From: Gemmatimonadota bacterium | GTDB taxonomy: Bacteria; Gemmatimonadota; Gemmatimonadetes; Longimicrobiales; Gaopeijiaceae | DNA length: 38,800 bases | Assembly: GCA_022823145.1 (NCBI GenBank) | Contig: JAJDXS010000068.1 | Span: 1 to 38,800 of the forward strand | Reading direction: 5' to 3' | Part shown: in pieces, positions 30,695-38,126 of the stretch | How the letters are laid out: every line of letters starts with the position of its first letter | How positions within the stretch are numbered: position 1 is the stretch's first letter | Notes under the pieces: model-generated | The model's database searches: none | Told to the model about the DNA's origin: nothing | Seen by the model: the letters and a program-made list of their open reading frames with translations, nothing else | Position numbers and translations under genes: made by a program

Positions 30695-31005
30695 TCCCAC
30701 ACTCCTTCCTCGTCCTGCCGGAGCGCGTCTTCGAGGCCGGCGTCCCCTTCGCCGCGGCGCACGGACCGTTCGGCGAGATCGACGCGGCTCCCCAGGTCGG
30801 CGAGCCCGGTGGCGCGGGCGACGACGTAGATCGCGGCCGCAACCGTGGCGAGCGCGAGCAGGGTGTGGAACGCGAGCCGGAGGCCGTGTTCGGCGAGGAT
30901 CGCGGGCCAGTGGGGCGCGAGGTAATCGAGCCGGGCGCCGCCGATCAGGAACGCCGATCCGGCGATGGCGGCGGTGAGTCCCGCGCTGATCTTCCATGGC
31001 TGCAT
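30691..31005 (-). CDS. Small two-helix membrane protein
   Basis: A 104-residue protein with GAGGAGG six bases before the ATG at 31005. It has two hydrophobic helices (residues about 6-22 ISAGLTAAIAGSAFLIG and 42-66 LRLAFHTLLALATVAAAIYVVARA) and an acidic tail (DLAERSVRRGEGDAGLEDALRQDEEGVWE). No family recognised. It lies between the winged-helix and zinc-ribbon genes and could belong to the conjugation apparatus or be an entry-exclusion-type protein; neither is shown by sequence. Confidence 0.72.
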   Translation of the reverse strand: MQPWKISAGLTAAIAGSAFLIGGARLDYLAPHWPAILAEHGLRLAFHTLLALATVAAAIYVVARATGLADLGSRVDLAERSVRRGEGDAGLEDALRQDEEGVWE

Positions 31006-31023
31006 CGTGGTCCTCCTCGTGGG

Positions 31024-31923
31024 TCAGAGTTCGACGGCGGCCGGGTCGCGGTCGGCGGGTCCCCTGAGCCAGGAACCGTTCTCGCTTCCCAAGCCGAGTC
31101 TGCGGAGGAGCCCCGCCGCGGCCGGTCCGTTGGCGTGCATCGCGAACCCGGCGGCGGCCTTGGCCCGGACGGCCGGTTCGCGGTAGTTGCCGGAGACGGC
31201 CTCGATGTTGACGCGACCGGTCCGTCCGTCGGCGTCCTCGTACTCGATCTGGGCGTCCGGGTGGAGCACTCGCCCGTCATCGTCGACCGGCAGCCCGAGT
31301 TCGCGGGCAATGCGGTGCCGCTCGGCGTCGGCGGCCCGCTTGCCGTTCCGCCGGCGCGCGGCCTCGCTCGCTCGCGCGACGGCGCTCTTGAGTTCGGAGT
31401 CGAGCCGGACGCGCCGGACGGCGGCTCCCCGGGCTTCAAGCCGTTGCCGCTCCCTTCGGCAGGCGCGGTAGATGGCGGTGTCGTGCGCGGCTTCCTCGGC
31501 CCGGATCCGGGCCGGCCGGACCTGTTGCCGTGGGTCCATTCCGCGCTTGGCGGCCAGTTTGCGCACCTCGGCCACGCCCTCGCGGGTCAGGACCAGGAGC
31601 TTGAACGGGTTGCCCTTCGGTCCGGTGGCCGTGTGTTCCTCGACGATGCCGTCGCGGATCCAGGCGTTGACGGCCCGCCGGGTGGTGTGGGGATGTCCGC
31701 CGAAGCGGGCCTCGGCGAGGTCGCGGTAGGAGACCGCGCCGAAGACACCGATGTCGGTGAGCGCCCCGGCGCAGCGCTCGGAAAAGGGGACGGACCCGCG
31801 CGCCCGGTCCGCGGCGTATTCTCGGCGGTGGCCTTTCCGCATGCGTTCCGGGTTGCGGCTGGGCGGCGCGGCGGGGCGCGGGTCCGGTTCGACCCCCCGG
31901 TCGAACATTCCTCTCCCTCTCAT
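31024..31923 (-). CDS. Winged-helix, replication-relaxation-like protein (first)
   Basis: A 299-residue basic protein. Residues about 50-105 form a winged helix (ERCAGALTDIGVFGAVSYRDLAEARFGGHPHTTRRAVNAWIRDGIVEEH, then wing FKLLVLTREG). The C-terminal half contains DDDGRVLHPDAQIEYEDADGRTGRVNIEAVSGNYR, where L-x-P-D and a later acidic residue resemble the nuclease-like fold of the replication-relaxation (pfam13814-type) family. It is arginine-rich throughout. ATG 31923 lies seven bases past the ardC stop; an internal ATG at 31908 after AGAGG is an alternative. Such proteins accompany plasmid replication or mobilisation genes. The family link is my judgement from pattern, not from a search. Confidence 0.65.
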   Translation of the reverse strand: MRGRGMFDRGVEPDPRPAAPPSRNPERMRKGHRREYAADRARGSVPFSERCAGALTDIGVFGAVSYRDLAEARFGGHPHTTRRAVNAWIRDGIVEEHTATGPKGNPFKLLVLTREGVAEVRKLAAKRGMDPRQQVRPARIRAEEAAHDTAIYRACRRERQRLEARGAAVRRVRLDSELKSAVARASEAARRRNGKRAADAERHRIARELGLPVDDDGRVLHPDAQIEYEDADGRTGRVNIEAVSGNYREPAVRAKAAAGFAMHANGPAAAGLLRRLGLGSENGSWLRGPADRDPAAVEL

Positions 31924-31930
31924 CGGTCCC

Positions 31931-32968
31931 TCAGCGGCTCGGCCCGATGCCGCGCCCCGGCGTCGGGAGCTTCGGCATGGGCGCCACGATCCGCTGGGGT
32001 CCCTGCGGCCCGGGCGTCCGCGTGGCGGCCACGGCGACGGGGTCGCGCGCGGCCACGCGCTCGCGGTGCCGAACGAGCACGAAGTCGGAGATCTTCTGCG
32101 CGTCCGCGGCGGCGCGCCGGATCTCTCTGGGGTCCTCCTCGAGCGACTGGATCCAGCCCTCGACGTAGGCCGCGCCCCGCGCAGGGTCGTGCCCGACGCC
32201 GACGCGCTCGCCGGTCATCATGGCGCTGATCTCGGCCCGGAGTTCCTCCCTCGCGTACTCGGGCGAGCCGAACCCGTTGTTGATCCCCTCGATGAGGGTG
32301 TCGCGACTCATGCGGCTCTCGTGGCCGGTGCTGTGCCCCAGCTCGTGGAGCGCGGTCTGGTAGTAGTGGTTGGCGGAGGGGAACTGGCCGCGCTCGGGCA
32401 GCACGATCTCGTCGCGCTTCATGTGGTAGTAGGCGCGGTCGCCCTGGACGTGGCGGACCGGCACGCCAACGTCCTCCACGACCCGCTCGGCCTCCTGGTG
32501 GACCTTCCAGAGCGGCTCCGGGGTGGGGTTCGCGCGCTCGGGCAGCCCGTCGGCCTGCTCGGCGTTGAAGACGGTGTACTGGCGAACGAAGGGCGCCTTG
32601 AGCTTCTCGTAGCGGTAGACGCGCTTGCCCTCGGCGTCCCGCTTGGGCCGACCGCGCTCGTCGGTGACGGCGATCCGCTTCTTGTCCTGGAAGGAGAGGA
32701 TGCGGGTGCCGCGCTCGCCCTTCCTGACCTGTCCGCCCCGTGCCTGGATCTGGCGGTAGGTGCCCCAGCGCACGTCGCCGTAGCCCTGCTCCTGCTGGAC
32801 GGCGGCCAGGTGCAGGCTGTTCCCGCCCCGGTAGGAGCGGTCGGTGTCCACGTTCATGGGGAGGACGCGCTCGCCCGGCGCCCACGGCTTCTGCCAGGGC
32901 GCGATGCCCTTCCTGATCTGTTCGATGATCGCGTCGGCGAACTTGCGGTGATATTCGTCGTGGTTCAT
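31931..32968 (-). CDS. ardC: ArdC-type antirestriction metallopeptidase
   Basis: A 345-residue protein of the ArdC family, which protects incoming single- and double-stranded conjugative DNA from host restriction. The N-terminal ssDNA-binding domain (DUF1738) begins MNHDEYHRKFADAIIEQIRKGIAPWQKPWAPGE and includes the RGGNSLHL and WGTYRQIQARGGQVRKGERGT motifs. The zincin-like C-terminal domain has HELGHSTGH with HExxH at 208-212, and the downstream acidic helix EELRAEI (241-247) giving a third ligand. A Pro-rich tail of 40 residues ends the protein. It overlaps the acidic small gene by four bases. Catalytic residues are intact; what it cleaves, if anything, is not known. Confidence 0.92.
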   Translation of the reverse strand: MNHDEYHRKFADAIIEQIRKGIAPWQKPWAPGERVLPMNVDTDRSYRGGNSLHLAAVQQEQGYGDVRWGTYRQIQARGGQVRKGERGTRILSFQDKKRIAVTDERGRPKRDAEGKRVYRYEKLKAPFVRQYTVFNAEQADGLPERANPTPEPLWKVHQEAERVVEDVGVPVRHVQGDRAYYHMKRDEIVLPERGQFPSANHYYQTALHELGHSTGHESRMSRDTLIEGINNGFGSPEYAREELRAEISAMMTGERVGVGHDPARGAAYVEGWIQSLEEDPREIRRAAADAQKISDFVLVRHRERVAARDPVAVAATRTPGPQGPQRIVAPMPKLPTPGRGIGPSR

Positions 32969-33174
32969 CGGTCGTCGTCCTCCTCCCCGGCGTCGCCGTG
33001 CGGGTCATCCCAGGCGGCCGCGATCTCCTCCTCGGTTCCGACCTCCTCGGGGAAGAGGCCGTACTCCTCGGCCAGTTCGGCCTCGACCTCGAGCGTCTCG
33101 CCGCCGTCGCGCGCGAGTTCGCGGTCGAGGTCTTCCAGCGTGCGGATCCGGATGGTCCCGTCATCGCGTTTCAT
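32965..33174 (-). CDS. Small acidic protein
   Basis: A 69-residue protein with a very acidic composition (about one third Asp/Glu), beginning MKRDDGTIRIRTLEDLDRELARDGGETLEVEAELAEEYGLFPEEVG. It overlaps VirB11 and ardC by four bases at either end, so it is almost certainly expressed in the operon. It resembles DNA-mimic or chaperone-like proteins in charge only; no family is recognised. Confidence 0.7.
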   Translation of the reverse strand: MKRDDGTIRIRTLEDLDRELARDGGETLEVEAELAEEYGLFPEEVGTEEEIAAAWDDPHGDAGEEDDDR

Positions 33175-34181
33175 GCGTTCACCTCCTTCGGTGGGTGGGT
33201 TTGTGCCTCTTCGCGTGGTTTTGCGTCCCCGCCCCAAACGGGTGTGGTCTTCCAGCGGCCCGTGGCCGCGTCGTAACCCCTGACTTCGAGCGCCTCCTCG
33301 ACGAACCGGCGACCGGCCCTGCGGGTGACGTGGAGCACGAGCGCGATCCCGTCCACGACGCCCCGGCAGGTGACCCCCCAAGGGAGCGCGTCGCCGGCCT
33401 GCATGGCGCAGCTCGCGAGCCGCGAGAGCGCGGAGCGGGCGTTGTTCGCGTGGATGGTCGTGAGCGAGCCCCCGTGGCCGGTGTTGAGGGCCTGGAGCAG
33501 GTCGGCGGCCTCGGCCCCGCGCACCTCGCCGACGACGATGTGGTCGGGGCGGTGCCGGAGGGCGTGCCGCACCAGGTCGCGGATCTCGACGGGCGTCTCG
33601 GACTGAGTGGCCCCGGCCTCGAAGCGGAGGCAGTTCGCGCGGTCGATCCTGAGTTCGAGCGTGTCCTCGATGGCGACGATCCGCTCGTCCTCGGGCAGCA
33701 GTTCGATAAGCGCGTTCAGCAGCGTCGTTTTGCCCGACCCGGTCCCCCCGGAGACCAAGATGTTCCGGCGGGACGCGAGCGTGGTCCAGGCGGCTTCGAG
33801 GACCGGCTCCGGCAGCGAGCCCATGCATACGAGATCCTCGGCCGTAAACGCGCGGCCACCGAACCGGCGTATGGTGATCGCCACCTCGGGACTCGCGGGC
33901 GGGGTGCAGATGGCGACCCGCGATCCGTCGCCGAGCCGCGCGTCCAGGACCGGTCTGGCGACCGGGTCCAATCCCAGCGGACGCGCAATATGGATGGCCG
34001 CGCGGTGGAGCCAGGCGGCGGTGAGTCTGGGCGCTTCGTGGGGCTCCAACCGTCCTCCGCGCTCGACCCAGACGTTCGCGGGACCGTTGATCATGATCTC
34101 CGAGACCTCCGGATCCCCGAGCAGACCCTCCAGCCCCGGAAGGAACGGGGTGAGATGGCCGACGCCGCTGGCGCGCTTCAT
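33171..34181 (-). CDS. trbB: VirB11/TrbB-type secretion ATPase
   Basis: A 336-residue hexameric ATPase that powers assembly and DNA transfer of a type IV secretion system at the cytoplasmic face. The N-terminal domain (residues 15-120) has the family pattern (LLGDPEVSEIMINGPANVWVERGGRL, DGSRVAICTPP, ITIRRFGG). The RecA-like domain has Walker A GGTGSGKTT (145-153), the Asp box IAIEDTLEL (169-177), Walker B HIVVGEVRG (214-222) and the His box TGHGGSLTTIHAN (234-246). All catalytic elements are intact. ATG 34181 overlaps the VirD4 stop. The length is shorter than CpaF proteins and fits TrbB. Confidence 0.93.
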   Translation of the reverse strand: MKRASGVGHLTPFLPGLEGLLGDPEVSEIMINGPANVWVERGGRLEPHEAPRLTAAWLHRAAIHIARPLGLDPVARPVLDARLGDGSRVAICTPPASPEVAITIRRFGGRAFTAEDLVCMGSLPEPVLEAAWTTLASRRNILVSGGTGSGKTTLLNALIELLPEDERIVAIEDTLELRIDRANCLRFEAGATQSETPVEIRDLVRHALRHRPDHIVVGEVRGAEAADLLQALNTGHGGSLTTIHANNARSALSRLASCAMQAGDALPWGVTCRGVVDGIALVLHVTRRAGRRFVEEALEVRGYDAATGRWKTTPVWGGDAKPREEAQTHPPKEVNA

Positions 34182-36199
34182 ATCCGGCCCTCCTCGCGCT
34201 GCCGCCAGTAGCCCTGGGTCCTGGGCAGGTAGTGGGGCTTCAGGTAGACGCGGCGTGCGGGAAGCGACCTGACGCCGTCGTAGGGCAGGCAGATCGCCTG
34301 GTAGTTGGCGAGCAGCGAGAACTCGCGCGGCGTGAACACCGGTTCCCTCGACCGGCGGAACGACTTGCTCGCGCCGATGGTGCCGCGCCCGCCGCCCGCG
34401 CGTCCCGACAGAAGCGAGAACTCGGGCCTGCCCGTGGTCTCGGTGAACGTGTAGGACGGCTGCGTCTTCATGACGGATCCGCACATGTCGGACGCGATCT
34501 TCGCGGAGCCCTCGTCGGAGAGCGACAGGAAGATCCGGGTGCGGAGCGTCTGGACGAGCGTGCGCCACGCCTCGCCCGAGGGCAGCACGGAGCGGAGCGA
34601 GGAGATCGACTGCGTGGCGACGATCGGGATGCACCGGCACTGGCGCGTGAGCGCGAACGCCTTCTCGTCTCCGGACGGGTCGTCCTGCCCGACGGTGGCG
34701 AACGCTTGGTACTCGTCGCAGATGAACAGGGCGGGCCGCATGTAGCGGTCCGGGCGGCGCGCGGCCTCGGCGGGCCGGCGGAGCAGCGCCTGCATCCACG
34801 CGTTCTTGAGCAGCACGCCGATGGCGCGGGCCAGCGCCGGGTTCGCTCCGGCGGGCATGTTCAGCGCCAGGACCTTACCCTCGCCGATCAGTTGGGAGAG
34901 GGGCGGCAGCCGCCGCCGGAGCCCCGGCAGAGGTTGGACGTCCGGGGCGTCCTCGTCGGACTCGTGATCGGCGTCGTCCCCGGGCGGCGGCGGACAGAAC
35001 ACGCTCGCGACCTCCGGCTGGTCGAAGAGCGACAGGAAGACGCTGATCCCCTCGACGATGGAGGTGCGGAGCTTGGCGTCGAGTTGAATCCAGTCCTTGG
35101 CGTACCACCGCTCGATGGCCTCGACGCTCTCGGCGAACTCCCTCCCGACCCCGCCGCCGATGAACTCCGTCTCATAGTTGATGTCGAGCTCCCCGAGCTT
35201 CGCCCTCAGCGCGGCATCGAGCCGGCATCCCGCCTTCGCGCTCCCCGGGACCGGCTCCCAGGCCGCGTCCTCGAGGGCCTGCTTGTGTTTGGTCAGGTCC
35301 TTGGCGCCGATGATCGCGCGGACGGAACAGCGCTCCTCGGCGTGCGCGCGCGCCTCCGCGATCCTGTCCCTGAACAGTTCGGCGTCGACGGTGCAGCGGT
35401 AGATGTCGCGCAGCGTGACCCAGCTCGCCGGCAGAAGCCGGTGCAGCTCGATGGTCCAGCGCACGAGGTTGGTGTACGCCTGTTGCCAGAAGGGTTCGCG
35501 CGACTTGCCGAAGAGTTGGTTGATGAGGGACGCGACGCCGTAGGCGAGCGAGTAGGAGTCGAGCAGCGGATCGTCGAGCGGGTTCCACTGGAGCGACCCG
35601 CCGAGCCCGATCTCGAGGTAGTCGTCCGCGCGCCCGGCGTCCTCGAGGATGCCGCGGACCTGATGGCAGAAATCTCCCTTGACTTCGAGCACGAGCGCGC
35701 CCGCGCGGCGGTCGGGATCGTCGGCCCGCCAGGTGAGGAGTTGGCGGGCGAACGGATACATGCACCCGCTGGTCTTGCCGGTGCCGACGGCTCCCACGAT
35801 GAGCGTGCCGGTGTAGAGCCCCTTCTCGGGGATCGCGAGCCACGACGGCTCTTCGCTCTCGCGCGGCACGGTCGGGTGGTGCAGTTCGCCGATGACGAGC
35901 GAGGGCGTCTCGTCGGTGGGAGCAGCGGGCCAGGCGGGAAGCCTGCCGCGCCGCCGGAACCTGAACAGCGGCTGCAGCCAGACCCGCCAGACCGAGAGGC
36001 AGAGGCTCCCGGAGAGCACGACGGCGACGGCGGGCCATGCGTAGTGCCACAGGCGAAGCGCGGCCCAGAGGCGCGGATCGTGCGAAGCGATCAGGTCGAG
36101 CGCGGGGTTGTCGCCGACGCCGGGGAACGGTGCCTCGAGCGCGTGGCCGCTCACGGCCCCGACGACCGCCCCGACGATGGCGAGGGTACCGGACTTCAT
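34178..36199 (-). CDS. virD4: VirD4/TraG-type coupling protein
   Basis: A 673-residue inner-membrane ATPase that brings relaxase-DNA to the type IV secretion channel. Two N-terminal helices (residues about 4-20 and 55-72) are followed by the nucleotide-binding domain with Walker A GAVGTGKTS (136-144) and Walker B ALFICDEYQ (490-498), and an all-alpha domain between (about 290-370). Two conserved patches are LVLEVKGDFC and PIVATQSISSLRSVL. A low-complexity acidic loop CPPPPGDDADHESDEDAPD (402-420) lies in the middle. The ATG at 36199 begins a good membrane anchor; the long in-frame extension upstream crosses the structured gap and is not coding. AGGAAGG lies 11 bases upstream inside a hairpin. 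Confidence 0.92.
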   Translation of the reverse strand: MKSGTLAIVGAVVGAVSGHALEAPFPGVGDNPALDLIASHDPRLWAALRLWHYAWPAVAVVLSGSLCLSVWRVWLQPLFRFRRRGRLPAWPAAPTDETPSLVIGELHHPTVPRESEEPSWLAIPEKGLYTGTLIVGAVGTGKTSGCMYPFARQLLTWRADDPDRRAGALVLEVKGDFCHQVRGILEDAGRADDYLEIGLGGSLQWNPLDDPLLDSYSLAYGVASLINQLFGKSREPFWQQAYTNLVRWTIELHRLLPASWVTLRDIYRCTVDAELFRDRIAEARAHAEERCSVRAIIGAKDLTKHKQALEDAAWEPVPGSAKAGCRLDAALRAKLGELDINYETEFIGGGVGREFAESVEAIERWYAKDWIQLDAKLRTSIVEGISVFLSLFDQPEVASVFCPPPPGDDADHESDEDAPDVQPLPGLRRRLPPLSQLIGEGKVLALNMPAGANPALARAIGVLLKNAWMQALLRRPAEAARRPDRYMRPALFICDEYQAFATVGQDDPSGDEKAFALTRQCRCIPIVATQSISSLRSVLPSGEAWRTLVQTLRTRIFLSLSDEGSAKIASDMCGSVMKTQPSYTFTETTGRPEFSLLSGRAGGGRGTIGASKSFRRSREPVFTPREFSLLANYQAICLPYDGVRSLPARRVYLKPHYLPRTQGYWRQREEGRI

Positions 36200-36210
36200 C
36201 GGCCGAACAC

Positions 36211-36223
36211 CCTTCCTGGAAGG
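36211..36223 (-). promoter_or_regulatory. Ribosome site of virD4 in a hairpin
   Basis: On the minus strand CCTTC-CAG-GAAGG forms a 5-bp stem with a three-base loop, and its right arm contains the AGGAAGG that lies 11 bases before the virD4 ATG. Folding would hide the ribosome site, so translation could be repressed or need coupling or unfolding. Confidence 0.45.
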
Positions 36224-36230
36224 ACTGCTG

Positions 36231-36325
36231 GCTGGGAGCGATCCGAAGGGGGCGGGTCCGGGGTGTGCGAAGCCACCCGGCCCCGAACCCGTAACAGGCC
36301 TTCGGACTGTGGGGTCGCTCCCAGC
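36231..36325. repeat. 95-base nested inverted repeat
   Basis: Outer arms GCTGGGAGCGA (36231-36241) and TCGCTCCCAGC (36315-36325) are perfect; next inside, TCCGAAGG (36242-36249) pairs with CCTTCGGA (36299-36306); then an 11-base arm (36253-36263) pairs with 36281-36291 with one mismatch. An eight-base bulge is on the right side. Three independent stems in nested register make chance unlikely. Confidence 0.7.
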
Positions 36326-36506
36326 CCCGCCCAAATGCGACCTGCGGCCCCGGCACATGCGGGCCGGAGGGCGCAACCCATTGGTGCGCAGCGGTTTTCC
36401 GGGTTGGGCGGATGTGCATGGTTCGGGTGCCGACGTGTGCATCGCCCCCCCACGTCGTTTGCACATGCAGCTACCGCCATGCGCGCGGGCACCCGAGGTG
36501 TCGGGA

Positions 36507-37442
36507 TCACTGGTAGACGACTCCCGCGAGCCGCGTGGTCCGCCAGCTGCGAGTCCGGTGGAGCCCGGCCTGTCCGGTGGTCTCCCCGGCGGCCGCGTTT
36601 TCGAGCGCAACGGCGCGCTTCAGCGCCGCCTGGAGGCCGCCGTACTCGTCGAGCACCTCGACAGCGCCCGCGAGGATTGCGCGCTCGATGCGGTCGAGTT
36701 CCTCGCGGACTTCCGCGGGCGCCTCGCCGTCGCCGGGTGGCTCGGTCCAGCGGCGCATGACGCGCTCGGCGCGCTCGGTGTCGGAGCGATTGCGGCCGAC
36801 GGCGACGACTTCGACGGATCTGCCCTGCCGCGCCAGCGCGCTCCAGAGCCCTCGATGTGCCGCCCCCCAGAAGCGGAGCGCGGTCGTGGTGTCGTGGCCG
36901 GGTTCGGCGTAGACGAACAGCGCGTGGTCCGGCCCCAGCGCGACGGGCAGCTTGACGGGGAAGTAGCGGCGGGTGTCGCTGGCGGCGCCCCGGTAGAGGC
37001 GCGACGGGAGGAGCTTCCGCTCGATCCCGAGCGCCTCGAAGGCGGCGATCTTCTCGCGCTCGGTCGGGAGCCAGGGCAGCTCCGCGTGCTCGATCACATA
37101 GTCGAGCGAGAGCAGGCGTCGCATGAGCACCCGGGGAGATGCGGCGCGGCGGTGCCGGATGTGCTCGGCCCCGAACGCGCGGTAGAGCCTGCGCGAGTAG
37201 ATGCGGCAGACGCGGCCGATGCCGTGGACGCCTGGCACCGTCTCCTCGGCGGCCAGGCCCCGCGAGATCAGCGTGTGCACGAGTCGGCGCACCTGTTCGT
37301 GATGCACGTCCAGATACCGCCCTGCCTGCCTGCGGGTAAACACCCCGCTGTGCAGGCACACGAGCGCGATCCAATCGGCCCTCCTGCCGGTCCAGCCGAA
37401 GTCGCCAAGCGCCTGCTCGCGGCCCTTGAGATGCGCGATCAC
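36507..37442 (-). CDS. Winged-helix replication-relaxation-like protein (second)
   Basis: A 311-residue basic protein. Residues about 20-80 form a winged helix (RRADWIALVCLHSGVFTRRQAGRYLDVHHEQVRRLVHTLISRGLAAEE), followed by YRAFGAEHIRHRRAASPRVLMRRLLSLDYVIEH, in the manner of the replication-relaxation family. The C-terminal half has LPVALGPDHALFVYAEPGHDTTTALRFWG, then a long charged helix, and ends with a short Arg-rich tail. It overlaps TrbF by four bases. It lies directly before the structured gap, so binding there is a reasonable guess. It shares fold type with the gene at 31024, but I see little direct identity. Confidence 0.65.
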   Translation of the reverse strand: MIAHLKGREQALGDFGWTGRRADWIALVCLHSGVFTRRQAGRYLDVHHEQVRRLVHTLISRGLAAEETVPGVHGIGRVCRIYSRRLYRAFGAEHIRHRRAASPRVLMRRLLSLDYVIEHAELPWLPTEREKIAAFEALGIERKLLPSRLYRGAASDTRRYFPVKLPVALGPDHALFVYAEPGHDTTTALRFWGAAHRGLWSALARQGRSVEVVAVGRNRSDTERAERVMRRWTEPPGDGEAPAEVREELDRIERAILAGAVEVLDEYGGLQAALKRAVALENAAAGETTGQAGLHRTRSWRTTRLAGVVYQ

Positions 37443-38110
37443 GGCGAGTTCTCGGTGACCAGCGCCCGGTCGGCGCGCATGTAGGTGATGAGGAGGCCCA
37501 TCGGGTTGTGGACGACGAGCTCGTTGGGGAGCGAGTCCAGAAACTCGAACCGGAGCGTGAGCGACCAGCGCTCGCGCCGCAGTTCCTGCTCGCCGCGCAG
37601 GTGGACAAGATCGAAGTCCGCCGTCGCGCCGTGCGGCGGCTCGGGCGCGGGATGGATGCGGAGCACGACCTGTTCGACTTCGAGTTCGGTTTCGGCGGTC
37701 CCTGCCGCCGTGGAAGCGACCTCGGCCCCGTCCCTCTGGAAGGCGGCGTTCGCGAGGTCCGTCGAGAGGAACCGGAGACTCCGCGTCCAGTGCTCCTCGA
37801 CCGTCGCGCGGCGGCGCGAGTGGAAGTCGTGGACGAACCGGTTCAGGAAGTATTTTGTCGTCGGATCGAGCGGATCGGCCTGGGCGGTGGCGGCCTCGTA
37901 GGCCAGCGCCTCGGCGCGGCCCACCTCGTCCACCCGCACGACGATGGGCTTGGGCGGCTCCGCCCCTGCGATCCGCAGCAGCACGAAGACGCCGAGCACG
38001 ATGCTGGCGGAGAGGAAGATCAGGATCGTCCGGAGCTTCCGGTTGGCCTGCACGGCCTCGCCCCAGATCTCGGCGTACTCGCGGCCTGCGTCACGGTCTC
38101 GTTTCATCAT
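37439..38110 (-). CDS. trbF: VirB8/TrbF-type conjugation protein
   Basis: A 223-residue single-pass inner-membrane assembly factor of the type IV channel. Residues about 28-48 (LRTILIFLSASIVLGVFVLLRIAG) form the membrane helix after a short basic cytoplasmic tail. The periplasmic domain begins with the TrbF-typical PKPIVVRVDEVGRAEAL and continues with FLNRFVHDFHSRRRATVEEHWTRSLRFLS and a beta-rich end (ERWSLTLRFEFLDSLPNELVVHNPMGLLITYMRAD), the NTF2-like fold of VirB8. The VHNPMGL-x-I-T-Y motif at the end matches TrbF. It is 16 bases from the VirB6-like gene. Confidence 0.88.
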   Translation of the reverse strand: MMKRDRDAGREYAEIWGEAVQANRKLRTILIFLSASIVLGVFVLLRIAGAEPPKPIVVRVDEVGRAEALAYEAATAQADPLDPTTKYFLNRFVHDFHSRRRATVEEHWTRSLRFLSTDLANAAFQRDGAEVASTAAGTAETELEVEQVVLRIHPAPEPPHGATADFDLVHLRGEQELRRERWSLTLRFEFLDSLPNELVVHNPMGLLITYMRADRALVTENSP

Positions 38111-38126
38111 TGGGGTTCCCTTTGGT

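Larger units (their letters stand above)
36200..36506. other. Structured 307-bp gap, possible oriT or leader RNA
   Basis: The only long gap in an otherwise overlapping leftward operon. It contains a 95-base nested inverted repeat (36231-36325), CGGCCC-N10-GGGCCG (36345-36366), CAACCC with GGGTTG (36374-36379, 36401-36406), and repeated TGTGCAT/ATGCACA motifs: TGTGCAT at 36414 and 36436, and the inverted form at 36460. GCACATGC occurs at 36353 and 36461. The base pattern is typical of an origin of transfer or an attenuator. No conserved nick sequence could be recognised by eye. Confidence 0.55.
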
